Source: Trametes villosa
Taxonomy: Eukaryota > Basidiomycota > Agaricomycetes > Polyporales > Polyporaceae
NCBI GenBank assembly: GCA_002964805.2
Contig: PUDQ02000034.1
Location: forward strand, 124,001 to 188,000
DNA: 64,000 bases
Reading direction: 5' to 3'
Below, in pieces: positions 33,602 through 44,571 of the stretch; within the stretch, counting starts at the first letter, position 1; every line of letters starts with the position of its first letter. A model generated the notes under the pieces. That model had not been told where the DNA came from. It made no database searches and worked only from the letters and a program-made list of their open reading frames with translations. Made by a program: the position numbers and the translations under genes.

Positions 33602-35501
33602 ATGTCTGTACCTACGACACGCCTCTTCATCAACGGCGAATGGCGCCCCGCGAGCACCGGCGCGACCTACGGCGTCCGCAACCCGAACACCACCCAAGTC
33701 GTCGGCACCGCTTCCTCCGCCTCCGCCGCGGATTGCGTTGCGGCGGTTGACGCCGCCGCGGGCGCGTTCACGACGTGGGAGACGTCCCCGCTCCCGGTCC
33801 GGCGCGACATCCTGCTGCGCGCGGCGGACGTGCTCGCGAGCGATGAATATCGCGACCGCGTGATGGCGGCGGTCCGTGCGGAGACGTCCGCGACGGCGGA
33901 GACGGTCGTGTGGAACCACGCGGGGCCCGTGAACGAGTTGCGCAGCTTCGCGGGCGCGGTCAATCAGCTGAAGGGTGAGGCGTTCGCGTCGAACTTCCCG
34001 GGCGGGCAGGTGTTCTCGCAGAGGAGGGCGCTGGGGGTTATGTGAGCACGCGTGTCGGTGCAGGTGGGGTGTGTGCGGTGCGCTGATATGTGCATCTTCG
34101 ACAGCCTGAGCATCGCGCCGTGGAACGCGCCGATCGGATTAACTCTCAGGGCGACCGCGCTGCCCATCGTGTGCGGGAACACGGTCGTGCTGAAGTGTTC
34201 AGAAGTGAGCCCGCGCACTCAAGCGATCATCGCCGAGATATTTGAAAAGGTATCCCCACTATGCGCGCCCCGAAGCAAGCCGTGCTGACCATCTGACCAG
34301 GCCGGTCTCCCGAAGGGAGTGCTGAATTTCATCTCTACCGCGAAGGAGGACTCGCCCGCGAGGGTGGCTGAGATCATCGCGCACCCTGCCGTGCAGAAGA
34401 TAAACGTGAGTAGCATACAGCATCCCGTGTTTAGCGCGCGTTGAGTGTCGCTCGCGTGCAGTTCACGGGGAGCGATGTCGTCGGGAAGCTCATCGCGGCA
34501 GAGGCGGCGAAGTACCTCAAGCCCTGTGTATTCGAGCTAGGAGGCAAAGCGCCTGTCATCGTAAGCTATCCTCCTTCTGCACCTATTGGGGCAACCGCGT
34601 ACTGAACGCCGAGAAGGTACTGGACGACGCAGACATCCCGCGCGCGGCGCGCGCAATCACCTCTTCCGCTGTCCTGCACGGCGGCCAGATCTGCATGTCC
34701 ACCGAGCGCGTGATCATCCAGAAAGGCGCCGCCGACGCGCTCGTCGCCGAACTCACCGCGCTCTTCACCCAGGTCCGCGCGGGGGACCCGGGCTCGGACC
34801 CGAAGGCCTCCATCGGCGCACTCTTCACGCAGGGCTCGGCGGAGAACGTGCTGAACATGGTCAAGGAGGCCGCGGCCGCGGGGGCGCGCGTCCTCGTGGG
34901 CGACCTGAAGCGCGAGGGCGCGGTCGTGCAGCCGCATATCGTAGCGGATGTGAAGCCCGGGATGCGGCTTTGGGAGCGCGAGAGTTTTGGGCCTGGTGCG
35001 CATCCCTCTGAGGTGGTCTGGATGTGCGGCGGCAGCTGATCGGAGCCTCCCGTGTTACAGTCGTCGCGCTAGTCGTCGTCGATACGATAGATGAGGCGGT
35101 GGCTGCTGCGAACGATTCGAGCTACTCACTCGTTGCAGGCCTCTGGACCAGAGACGTTCATAACGCCTTCGATGTCGCCGCACGGATCCGTGCTGGTACA
35201 TCCCACATCTTGCGTCTGATCCAGGCCTTGTGCTGACGCTACTACCATGCAGGATGCACCAATATAAACGGTCCCACAATACATACCGAGTGGATGAAGG
35301 GGCACGGAGGGCTAGGGTGAGCATATAGAGTGGGTTGATCTCGTTAACTCCGACGCTGATGTGTCTCTCTTGGCGTGCAGGGGATCGACCGGCTACGGTC
35401 GGTTCACCATTGAAGAGTGGACCGAGTGGCGGACTATGGTGCTCCATCCGAGCAAGGAGCCGCCATACCTCGTAACCTCCAAGCTCTCAGGTTCATCCTA
35501 A
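33602..35501 (+). CDS. Aldehyde dehydrogenase (vanillin/salicylaldehyde dehydrogenase-like)
   Basis: ATG at 33602 starts MSVPTTRLFINGEWRPASTG. Exons read VRRDILLRAADVLAS, SIAPWNAPIGLTLRATALPI, AGLPKGVLNFIST, FTGSDVVGKLIAAEA and KPCVFELGGKAPVIV, where the Glu is the general base. GGQICMSTERVII carries the catalytic Cys. Then DVKPGMRLWERESFGP, VTVVALVVVDTIDEAV, CTNINGPTIHTEWMKGHG and FTIEEWTEWRTMVLHPS, with the stop at 35499-35501. The active-site residues of NAD(P)-dependent aldehyde dehydrogenases are in place, and the LNFISTAKED type sequence fits the aromatic-aldehyde subgroup. It probably oxidises an aldehyde to an acid in the cytosol; the aromatic substrate is inference. About seven introns. 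Its 3' end lies 102 bases from the converging DUF1680 copy 4. Confidence 0.9.
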
Positions 35502-35603
35502 GCAGGCCAGGCGTACAGATCGATGCACCACCTATGTACATATACACCGAGACGATCACTATTGCGGACGGGCGACGAACCCTGAAGCTCCTACGTGAAG
35601 CTC

Positions 35604-38600
35604 CTACATAGACACTGTGCCCCCAACCTCGGCAAGATCGAAAGTCGGGAACTCTCTGAGAGTATCGAACGGGAAAGTAGACGTCTGCTCGGAAGGCATG
35701 AATGAGCGACGTGCAACCCCCGAGCCCAGAAGACTCACGGGGTACGGGGTCAGCGTGAGGTTCATCACCGGTCCGATACACGTGAGTGTATCCGGCTCGC
35801 TTTCGGGGGCATCGAGGAAGCTGTGCCCGGCCTGCGAGACTGGGCACGCTGCGACGGATATCGTGTAGTCCGTCCACAGATTGTGGAACATGGGCTGCGG
35901 GCGGAACGTGCTCAGGGCCAGTGTCGAGGGATCGATCGCGTAGCGCACGTTGCGGTGGGGCTCCTCGCCACCGGACTGTTGTAACCTGTCGAACACAAAG
36001 AGGAGTGGGCCTCGGTAAACAGTGACAAGCCCGGAAGGGCGGCGGTCTGCAATGGGATTTATGAGTAAGTCTCCTTACTCTCAACAGAGGAATATATGAA
36101 CGAACCTGCGGTTATAGGCAGATGGAGTGCGAGGACAAATCTCGTAGTCCCCGCCGGAATTTGGATAGCGTGGAGGCCGGCTACTGGTTTGCAAGCTTCC
36201 GTTCTACCGTCGGCAAACGATATGGCAGCGCCGTCCGACCATGTTGGGATGCGCACATAGTACGCGAACGCCTTTTGCGCGACGATCGTCGTCGTGAGCG
36301 CAGTGTTTGAGCTGTACGGATATGCCGTTTCGACGATAACGGCGACCTGATTGTCTGTCACCGATAGATTATAAGCGTGTGAACAGCAGGAAGAGGCGAG
36401 GGGATTCACCACCAGCCAGCGTCGTATTGACGGTAAAGGGGCCAAGGTGCGCCTGGACGAGGGACGTCCGGTCTGCAGTAACCAAGAATGAAGCATGGAC
36501 GTAATCCAGAGGGCCCTCGGGATAGCGGATGGTGCAGCAGCTACACACATTATTAGGGCCCGACAGAAGAGCTAATGGGGGGCTTCTTACGATGGGTCAC
36601 GGCCATGGCGTTCAGGTCGATGAAACAGGTCATAGTACGGCCTTCCAGGCAGGGCACCGATGGGATGTCACATTAGCGGTCTTCAGTTTACCCCAGCGAC
36701 CCGAACGCACCCGTCCACGGAGTAGCTTCCCCTGCACAACGACACGTCACACACCGTGCCCCAGCCGAAAGCTGAAAAGCCTGTTAAATTGCCATGAGCC
36801 TTGAGCGCGCATATAATCAAACTAGAACCTACCGTAAGCGTGCGACGTGGCCCTAGCATTGTATAGGATTCGATCCGCTTGCTCCGCGTACTTGGGCTCC
36901 CCAGTCACTCGGTAAAGATACAGCGCACTATGGCCGAACGCATCAACGTCATTCTACCTCGTCGGTATCCGGGGATGTTACGCACGATCGCATTGTCTCC
37001 TGCATAGTAAGGTATCAGCAGCGAGACAGATACCCCTGTCATGACCTGATACGTACTGTGGCGACGTGCCCTCTACAGTCATGTAGTGAGAACGGTCAGC
37101 CGTGCCAATCGTGAACGGAAGTGGCTGAGGACCGTACCGCCCGCGTGTAAACCAAAGTTCGCGGGAGTCCGGTAAAAGGAGCCCCGACGGTTCACCATAT
37201 TTCTCGAACAGCGCATCCCAGGAGTCGCCCAGGGTATCGTTCCCTGATTGGACAATGATCCGAGTCAGTACTCAGAACGGCAGGCATGTACGGTGCGACA
37301 AACTGGACTGCTCCCCGCTCAAGCGAAACTTTGCGCCCAGGGTCGTCATCGTCTTCGCAGTGCTCATACCGCGCCACATCGTGCCAACATCGGGCAGCAT
37401 GCCCACGCCGTCGGAAGAGGCCTCGGGGATGTTCTAAGGCGAAGCGAGAGGTGAGGGAGGCTCAAATGAATGCTACTTATCTCATACCTCATCGCGAAAG
37501 ACATGGGCCAACGCGTCTTCTGCAGGCCCAGCGAGCATTCGCATCGTTTCTAAAAGGGCAGCCTCGCGCCCATCGGGATATACATCGTAGAGCCTTTACG
37601 GGCAACCTCATCATGAAGGGGGATGAAATGTCGCACCATGTTCGAGATACGTACCACTGAAGGACTACGAGAAGGTCGCCTGTGTATGCTCCATCGTTGT
37701 CCAAAAGGCTGTCACCCCGCTGGAGCGTTTCGTACACATGGCCGGCGAACTTATGCAGAGCGTTTGTGATGCGCCCTGCACGGGCTGGCTGCGCCTCTGC
37801 CACGCGGATCGCGCCGCAGAGGAACGGCAGACTGCCCTAATGTCGTCAGCACGCACATTCATAGTGCAGGGACCAGAACCTACCAGGCTCGCAGATACTT
37901 GACGGGCCTTCGTCGTGTTCACCTCCGGACCAAGCCAGCCATCCTCCCCCTGGGTATCGAGGAAGTAGTCGAGGAACTGCTCGGTCTGGGATTTGATGAC
38001 GGGGATGTCGAGGACCGCGCCGACGGTGACCATGTCGTTCTATCCGCGATATGTTTCAGAGATGGGGTTAAGCCAATCGCCTCACCGACTTACAAACCAG
38101 TGACTCCCAGCTGTCATAACGCGACGGGCAGGCGTGTAAGCTCCCGAGTATCCGCCGTACGGGCATGCGTGGACGTACCTCCTTCGATATTATAGGTGTA
38201 CATCGTCCTCGGAGTCCACTCCGTGTTCGCGTGCGCGAGACTGGTGTACCCGCGTCGGTACAGCAGCATAACTTTGAAGTGCAGTAGGGGGACGTACTAT
38301 TGATAGAAACCTACGTCTTTCCCGAGGCTCAACCTGTCAGGAGCCCGAAGCTAACCACAATCAATCCGTATCAACGGAGTAAGCCTGGGTGAACCAGAAA
38401 GCGTACGAAACGCAGCACCGCGACGTACCTTCTCTAGCAGCCATCCGCTAGGCTTCACATCCCCCATTGGCAGGGTGAAGTACTTTTGAGGAACGACTGT
38501 CGTAGCCAATCCATAGTAAGTCTTCCACCTGGTGAGTATGACGGATGCTATGTATGACTTACGGCCATTGGAAGCGAGGACAAGGTTTGCTGTCGTGATG

Positions 38601-38641
38601 ATATGACCGAGAGTTAGTAGGAGAGAGTACGAGCTCTTCAT
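35604..38641 (-). CDS. DUF1680/GH127-type glycoside hydrolase, copy 4 (inverted, dispersed)
   Basis: ATG at 38641 gives MKSSYSLLLTLGHIITTANL, a signal peptide. Then come LPMGDVKPSGWLLEK, the 17-base microexon (38094-38110), VGAVLDIPVIKSQTEQFLDY, DTQGEDGWLGPEVNTTK, GDLLVVLQW, DVGTMWRGMSTAKTMTTL, PYYDLF, SCCTIRYPEGPLDYVHASFL, YYVRIPTWSDGAAISFADG, RNVRYAIDPSTLALSTF, DYTISVAACPVSQ and EFPTFDLAEVGGTVSM with a stop at 35604. The CCT motif is retained and no break was found. It is separated from the tandem array by about 10 kb of MYND, hydrolase and ALDH genes and lies on the other strand. Its upstream region lacks the CACGCTGTCA element of copies 1-3, so it may be regulated differently. Confidence 0.83.
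38094..38110 (-). other. 17-base microexon in DUF1680 copy 4
   Basis: On the minus strand it is preceded by TTATGACAG and followed by GTAAGTCGG. It encodes GSHWF plus split codons, as in the three tandem genes. Confidence 0.8.
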
Positions 38642-40021
38642 GATGAGAGGGCGCATGTATCAAGGGCGTGCCAAGAGACGTTGTAATTGGAGAAGGAGAG
38701 GGGCTTCTTATGAGACCAGGTGCAGCGCTCGACGGCGTATGGTACGCCGTGCCAGAGGCGCTCCGCAGAGGGTGATAGCGCAATCCATCTGAATCGTATC
38801 TGCGAAGTACTGCGAGATGAGCGCGTAGCATGAAGGAAGGCCGTTCGAGGGCTGCTTACTTCGCAGTGCGTTCAACTTCGCCGCCGTTGACGCTACCTCA
38901 TTCCAGGGCATACGAAATTGTCCCATAGTTCAGTTCAAAATCCAGGGTGAGATGAATCTGTGGACGTCCCCGCTCGAGAGTGCGGACCGCTGCGACGGCA
39001 ACGGGCCAGCGGTCACGTCCAACCGCCCGGCAGGGCAGGCGAGTCATGTAACGCGGCTTCGACTCGGAGCGCGCGCTCCGTGGCCGTCTATTCTGTCCAA
39101 ATGTCAGGCTAGGTTCCGCAGGGTGGACGCGAAGGGGATCGAGCGTGTGCTGGATCCAACGCGCGCGCGTCCGGCGTGTTCAAGATCGAAGTCTTCTGCC
39201 ACTGGCGGCGTTGCCATATTGACGGTCTGGGACAAGTATCAAGAGCTCATATGCCCCATATTCTAGGATGTGCACGTTTTCCTAGGGCACGTTTAGACAT
39301 GCCATCAACCTGGATAACCAACTTCGCGTTAGTGCCATACCACTGGTAGTAATTGGACAACATCGAATACAGTATTTACCAGTACTTCACTGCTACCACA
39401 GGCAATCTGCATCATCATGGACCAGACGAAAATGCCGCTCTTCGCCCACTCATAATGTTAGTAAGATGTAGTGTTGACAGAGATGGTAGTAGCAGTCTAG
39501 CAGACAGAAATGCCAAGTACCAGTAGCAGGACGTCGGAGTGAGAGCCACTAAGCCAGTACTTGGTAAGCGCTGGGTTAAAAACCACTACAAGCATTGCTG
39601 TACTTGTGATAAACTAGAGTAAGCCCGAGTCTGTCCGATACTAATACTCGTAGTACTTAGTAAGTATTACGAAGTTCTAACTGCCGCCACATCATCTTGA
39701 CCACGAATAGTCACGTATGTATAGCGCTGTCCTCTCGCAGCTCCTCAGATCTCAGACCGCAGGCCCTGCAGGGTCAACCAGCGTATCAATATCAATCGGG
39801 GGTGAGTACAACCAACAATAGCAGCAGCATCGACAAGCATTCAATATCCAACTGCAAACCGCCGTGACCCGTCTTGGAACCAGTGTCCGGAGCCGAGGTT
39901 AGTACTGTGTCGTCCTTTGCTCACAGCACTCGCCTTACCGGGACGGAACTCCTTCATCCGACAACCTTGACGAAGAAGATGAAACCACAGACGCCCTGCG
40001 TCGACGTGTAAGTCCGGCCAT
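38642..40021. other. Intergenic stretch, no recognised gene
   Basis: Upstream of DUF1680 copy 4 and downstream of the coiled-coil gene. The part from about 39300 to 39720 is richer in A+T than its surroundings and repeats short words such as GTAGTA and AGTACTT. No coding pattern, RNA gene or terminal repeats could be shown. Confidence 0.45.
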
Positions 40022-41232
40022 CTACGCCCGCAAGAGGGACCGTTCACTCACAACGAGCAGAACACAGCACACCGGCTCGAGCACTGACCACAGGCAATGG
40101 CCCGTTTCATCGCCCCTCGCCCTGCCAAGCGCCGCATCCTGTTGCTCCACGTCGGTACCATAGCTCGGAGTAGAGACGGCTCGCGGAGCCGCGCGCGGTA
40201 CGTAGGGCTGGCTCCTTGGGACCTGGGGGAAGATATGCGCCGGCTGGAGCTGGGACGCCTGCCGCTCTACTCTGCCCAGGAGCGGCTGGGTCTCCCGCAC
40301 TGCAGGCGGGGCGGCGCGTGTTGCCTCGCGAGCTCGTCTCGCGTTGGCCTCTTCGGCCGCTGCAAGCTGGCGGATGCGTTCCGACAGTCGGGCGGCCATC
40401 TGTTGCTGGGTCCTACGCCTGCGCTCGGCCTCGGACGCCTCCGCAAGCTCGCGAGCTGCCCGCTGTCTCTCTTGCCTCTCGGCCTCGTCGCGTTGCCTCC
40501 TCCTTTCTTCTTCCCGGCGTCTCCGCTCTGCATCCGCTGCTTGCCTTCTGGACTCCGCTTCGGCCTCTCTGCGCTTTCGTACTTCCTCGGCCTCCTGTTG
40601 CATCTTCGCCGCTGCTCTGAGTTGCTCGGTGTCCACCTGTCTCTCCGGCTGTCTGACCTCCTCAACAGTCCGAGCTGTGTAAGATTCCGTGCCAAGAACA
40701 CCCCTGCGGTGGTACAGTCTCTGGAGTATAACCGTGTTTGTCTTCTTAGCCCGTTGCAAGAACTCCGCCCGCCTAGCATGCCCAGTATCCACTGCACGAC
40801 CATCAGCCGCTGACCTACTCCCGGTGGTATACGATGCAAACCTTTGAGGACAAACTGCTTCCGGTGGTTCTCGCGTCCCTTGAGCTCCTCGTCGATAGCC
40901 GCGCCCAGTTCCTCGCGCTTAGCGATCGCCTCCTTGACCTTCTCCCTCCCCAGACGGTCCGAATTCCGGAAGCCAGGGTCCTTCACGGCGTCGCCCAGCC
41001 CCTCGACCTTGCTCGATGCGGCCTTGTACGCGAAATAAAGCTCGCGCCGCTTGGCGTTGTGCTCCCGGCAGAGCACCCGCACTTCGTCCTGCTCAAAATC
41101 GTCTTTCCCGGGCTGCGCCGCCCACTTCTGGGCCGGCTTTGGGCAGGGGGGCTCTCCGTCTGCGGGGACGACCTGGCACATGTTGTCCGGGATGCCGGCG
41201 CTTCCGGCGCTTGGGCTCTGAATGGCGGACAT
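40022..41232 (-). CDS. Coiled-coil protein with Arg/Glu-rich helix
   Basis: ATG at 41232 starts MSAIQSPSAGSAGIPDNMCQ. The first exon encodes CPKPAQKWAAQ, EVRVLCREHNAKRRELYFAY, AIAKREELGAAIDEELKGRE and FVLKGLH. An intron of about 60 bases (donor GTATAC, acceptor GCTAG) joins it to RRAEFLQRAKKTNTVILQRL. A long stretch of about 110 residues is made of R, E, A and Q repeats (REAEAESRRQAADAERRRRE and similar), a clear coiled coil. The end is Pro-rich and closes with VLEPVCCVLLVV and a stop at 40022. I do not recognise a family. The C-terminal end is uncertain: a donor (GTCAGT or GTGAGT) before the stop could extend the protein. The 404-codon open frame over this gene includes the 5' leader and reads through the intron. 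Confidence 0.7.
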
Positions 41233-41620
41233 CGTACGGCGGCGGGCAGGCTTTCTGAGAGGGGTATTTGCGGTCAGCTGCAGACCAGTACAGGGTATAG
41301 GAAAGCAGGAGGGGTCGGGTTGAGGGGAGGGAGGACAAGGAGAGGCGTACAAGGTTCGTTCAACGTCGCGCGAGGCGGACGCGCCAAACGTGCCCTGCCG
41401 AGCGCTCCGTGGAACGCCCGCCCAGTCGAGAAAGCACATCGCCATGTCCGTCACCATCGCATACCTAACCATGTCCCCCATTAGTGAGTACCGTAGTAAG
41501 ATCTACGACACAATAGTAGCGTCCTACAGCTTCTCAACATTGATCCTACTGCTACAACACCCTCACCGCATACGCGCGATCAAGGCGGCGAGGGCGCCCT
41601 TCCCCTGGCAGGACTCGCGC

Positions 41621-43793
41621 TCAAAACCGCGCAGCCAGCGACACAGGCACCGCCGGCCGCGTCACGACGAAGAAGTCCTTGAGGCCCGCCGGGTACGTGC
41701 GCGGGTCCCAGCCGTCGCGCAGCCGGAGCCGGAACCTCTGCAGCACCGCGCACACGACGGTGCGCATTTCGAGCAGCGCGAGGCTCTTGCCCACGCAGCC
41801 CATCGGCCCGTGCGAGAACGGGATGAACGCGGCGTCGTTGTGCACGAACGGCGCCGCGTCGACCTCGCCTATATCGGAGGGAGAGAGGCGGCCGGAGGCG
41901 AGCAGCCAGCGCTCGGGCCAGAAGTCGTGGGTCTTGGGGGAGAAGTTGCGCGGGTCGGAGTTGATGGACAGTTGGTGGATCCAGGCGGAGGTTCCCGGAG
42001 GCAGGTATCTTCGCAAGAAGGAGCTGGACTTAGCGTCCTGCGGATTGGTATATGGGCATTGCTAACGTACATTGAACCGAGAGTTACCCCAGCGCTGTCG
42101 TGGGGAACACAACGCTGCACGCCGCCTAGTGCAGTCGGGTATACGCGCAACGTCTCGTTACTGTCACGACAGTTAGGATCCGCCTGATATGATGGGCGTA
42201 TGACGACTTGCACGACAGCGTTGAGATAATGCATCTCTCGATGGTAGTCCGTGTTGCATGGATCTTGTCCAGGGGGGTAAAACCTATCGATCTCCTCTTC
42301 CAGTCGCTTATATGCGTCGGGATGTGTGACGAGGCAGAAGAAGAGGCTTGTTAGCGTGCTCGACACCGTGTCTGACCCCGCGACGATCGCCATGATGCCC
42401 TCGTTGACGACCTTGTCAATTGGTGGAGGCGGGATATCTGGCTGGTCTTCGTAGCTCTATCGTGCCGTAGGCGGATTCAGGGAAAGGTTATAGGCCGGAA
42501 GTGTCACAAATGTGCGATAACGCACCAAGTAGTGGAAGAGGTCCTTGCGCACCGAGCCTTGCTCCATCCTGCGCCTAGTCAGACTATGGCTATGCTTGAG
42601 CACCTTCTGGATGTCCGCAACGACGGCCGGGATCCGGGCGAGGTAGGGGCCCAGCCACGGGACGTGGCTTACGAACGTCCCTGGTCTGAGGTGCCATCAG
42701 GGAAAATGCCAGAACAAGGGAGCTGGATGTGTGCGCACGGCAGTCCCTTTTCGAGTGAGCGCCAGAAGTTGTGCGTGTCGCCGTCACGAAGGAGTTCTGA
42801 GCCTCCTCCGAACCTGGGAGAACGTCAACCACGGCATCACACGAAGTTACGACGTACGTACGCCATGTCGCACATGAAGTCGTAACTGAAGCAGATGAAC
42901 ATCGTTGAGCCACTCAAATCACGAGCTGCAGAGGACGCAACACACCTGAAGTGGTTCACCCACTTCCCAATGTCGACCTCGCCCTCCTGACGCTGCAGCA
43001 TTCGCACGAGCTGCAGCGCGCGCGCGGCGACCATCGGCTCGTACTCCTTCAGGGCCGCGCGGCTGAACGCACGCGCCCACGGTTTGCGGCGCTCGAGGTG
43101 TTCAGCTGTGTCCATGGTGCCCAGCATTGGCATATCCTCTGGTGTGCGGACGAGAAGCTTGCCGTAGTACACTGAAGAACGTCAGACTGCGGAGTTACAA
43201 CACCAACTGCAGGTGGGGTGCTCACTGGGACCATGGGGCAAACCGCTAGGGCCTAACATTGGTTGCACAAGGGACGGATCCTTGATCGACAATTCGTTGG
43301 GCCCTAAGGATTCCCGTAGTTAGCATCCATGTAATTCACCATTTGAGAGGAAACCGTACCAATCCTGACGACATCCCCGTACCGATCGTGCAGACTCTTG
43401 ATATAGGTGTGCTGTCGCCCCGTGAAGCTGACGGAGGCCATCCAGAACTTCGTCAGCCTGCATCCGAACGGCCCCGGATATCTTGCAAGCGGATGCCATG
43501 GAGAGGCTCTGTAAATCAGCGTAGCAGCGATCAGGCTGGCAAGGTAAACGCCCGTCGAGAGACATAACGCTCTCAGTGGCGCGAAGGTCGAGCATAGCAG
43601 CGCAGCATCAAGGAGGGGTGGGAGCGATAGGAGAGAGATGTGGTAGGATATGTAGAACGTCTCGTGTCGCTTGAAGAACTGATGACCGATCTGTGGAGGA
43701 TGGGGTGGGTCAGAGCTAACCACGGACATGGGCGGGAACGAAACCTACCAGGCCAAGCAACGCAACGAAACCCAGTGCGGCTCCTGTGGACAT
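41621..43793 (-). CDS. Cytochrome P450 monooxygenase
   Basis: ATG at 43793 starts MSTGAALGFVALLGL; the next exons include ALCLSTGVYLASLIAATLIY, a membrane anchor, and ARYPGPFGCRLTKFW, the proline-rich hinge. Later exons read RKPWARAFSRAALKEYEPMV, MAIVAGSDTVSSTLTSLFF (I-helix, AGSDT), NETLRVYPTALGGVQR (ExxR in the K-helix) and FSHGPMGCVGKSLALLEMR (haem loop with the Cys ligand). It stops at 41621. All P450 signatures are present; about eight introns are needed. The enzyme would sit on the ER membrane and hydroxylate a small molecule with electrons from a P450 reductase. The adenylate-forming gene lies directly upstream on the same strand, which suggests, without proving, a shared pathway. Confidence 0.92.
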
Positions 43794-44571
43794 ATCGTTG
43801 AACGAACGAAAGTACCTGGAAGAAGAGCGGCCGCAAGTGTGGTTATAAGGCACACGATGCGCGATGTGAACGGAAACTTTATCATCCGAGTATACCCAGG
43901 AGCATAGCATGTTGTGTGCATGCGTGAGCTGCCAGCCCGAGTCAGGCACTTCAAATCGCACATTCGCCCCACCACAGAGACCGGACGGCGGCCCCGAGTG
44001 GATGCCTGATGCGTGGCGCCTGGAGCTAGTGAGAATTTGACAGGTTGGAAATCCCCGACGCCGCAGACAGCCATGACAGTTAACGCCGGGGTTTGGGAGG
44101 GCAGCCATCGTAGAGGGGACTAACGCCCCCAAATGTTGTCTGGTGACCGAGGAAGGTTCGCAGATAACGGACACCTATGTGTTGGCCAATATCTTCTCGT
44201 TGTGAGTTCGGGCATTGGGGGAAGTTGATGAATGATCTTAACTTAGTACTCACCATCGTGCGCCGGAAGTGAGTGTGGATATGTTCTCGCCCGCGATTGT
44301 ATGGGCGGACGCCCGACCGTTGGACCAGTGAGAATTCCGCAGGGATATCTGATCATCTTGATCTGGGAAGGGTTAAGAGTAGCCCAGAAGAGGGCGTGGT
44401 AGCGCGAAGACGAGTGACGTAGGCCCGGGGGTCATTCTATCCACCTCAGGGGCGGGGACAGACGAAGCGTCGCCATCCTGAGTGCGCACGCACGAGTAGT
44501 GAGTGAAGGGAAAAAATTGCCGTTCAGTGCGTAGAACGCCTCTACTCGTACATGCAATACATGTTGACACT
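43794..44571. other. Region between the P450 and the adenylate-forming gene
   Basis: Contains the P450 promoter and the 3' flank of the adenylate-forming gene. Open frames here are the 5' leader of the P450 read through. No additional gene recognised. Confidence 0.5.

Noticed and set aside
39300..39720. AT-richer stretch with repeated short words, considered as a transposon remnant
   Set aside because: No terminal repeats, target duplication or coding remnants could be shown.
40267..41481. 404-codon open frame on the minus strand
   Set aside because: It includes the 5' leader and reads through the intron of the coiled-coil gene; the spliced model 41232 to 40022 gives the sensible protein.
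43716..44174. 152-codon minus-strand frame covering the P450 start
   Set aside because: It is the 5' leader of the P450 joined to its first exon and intron; the N-terminal part has no motif.
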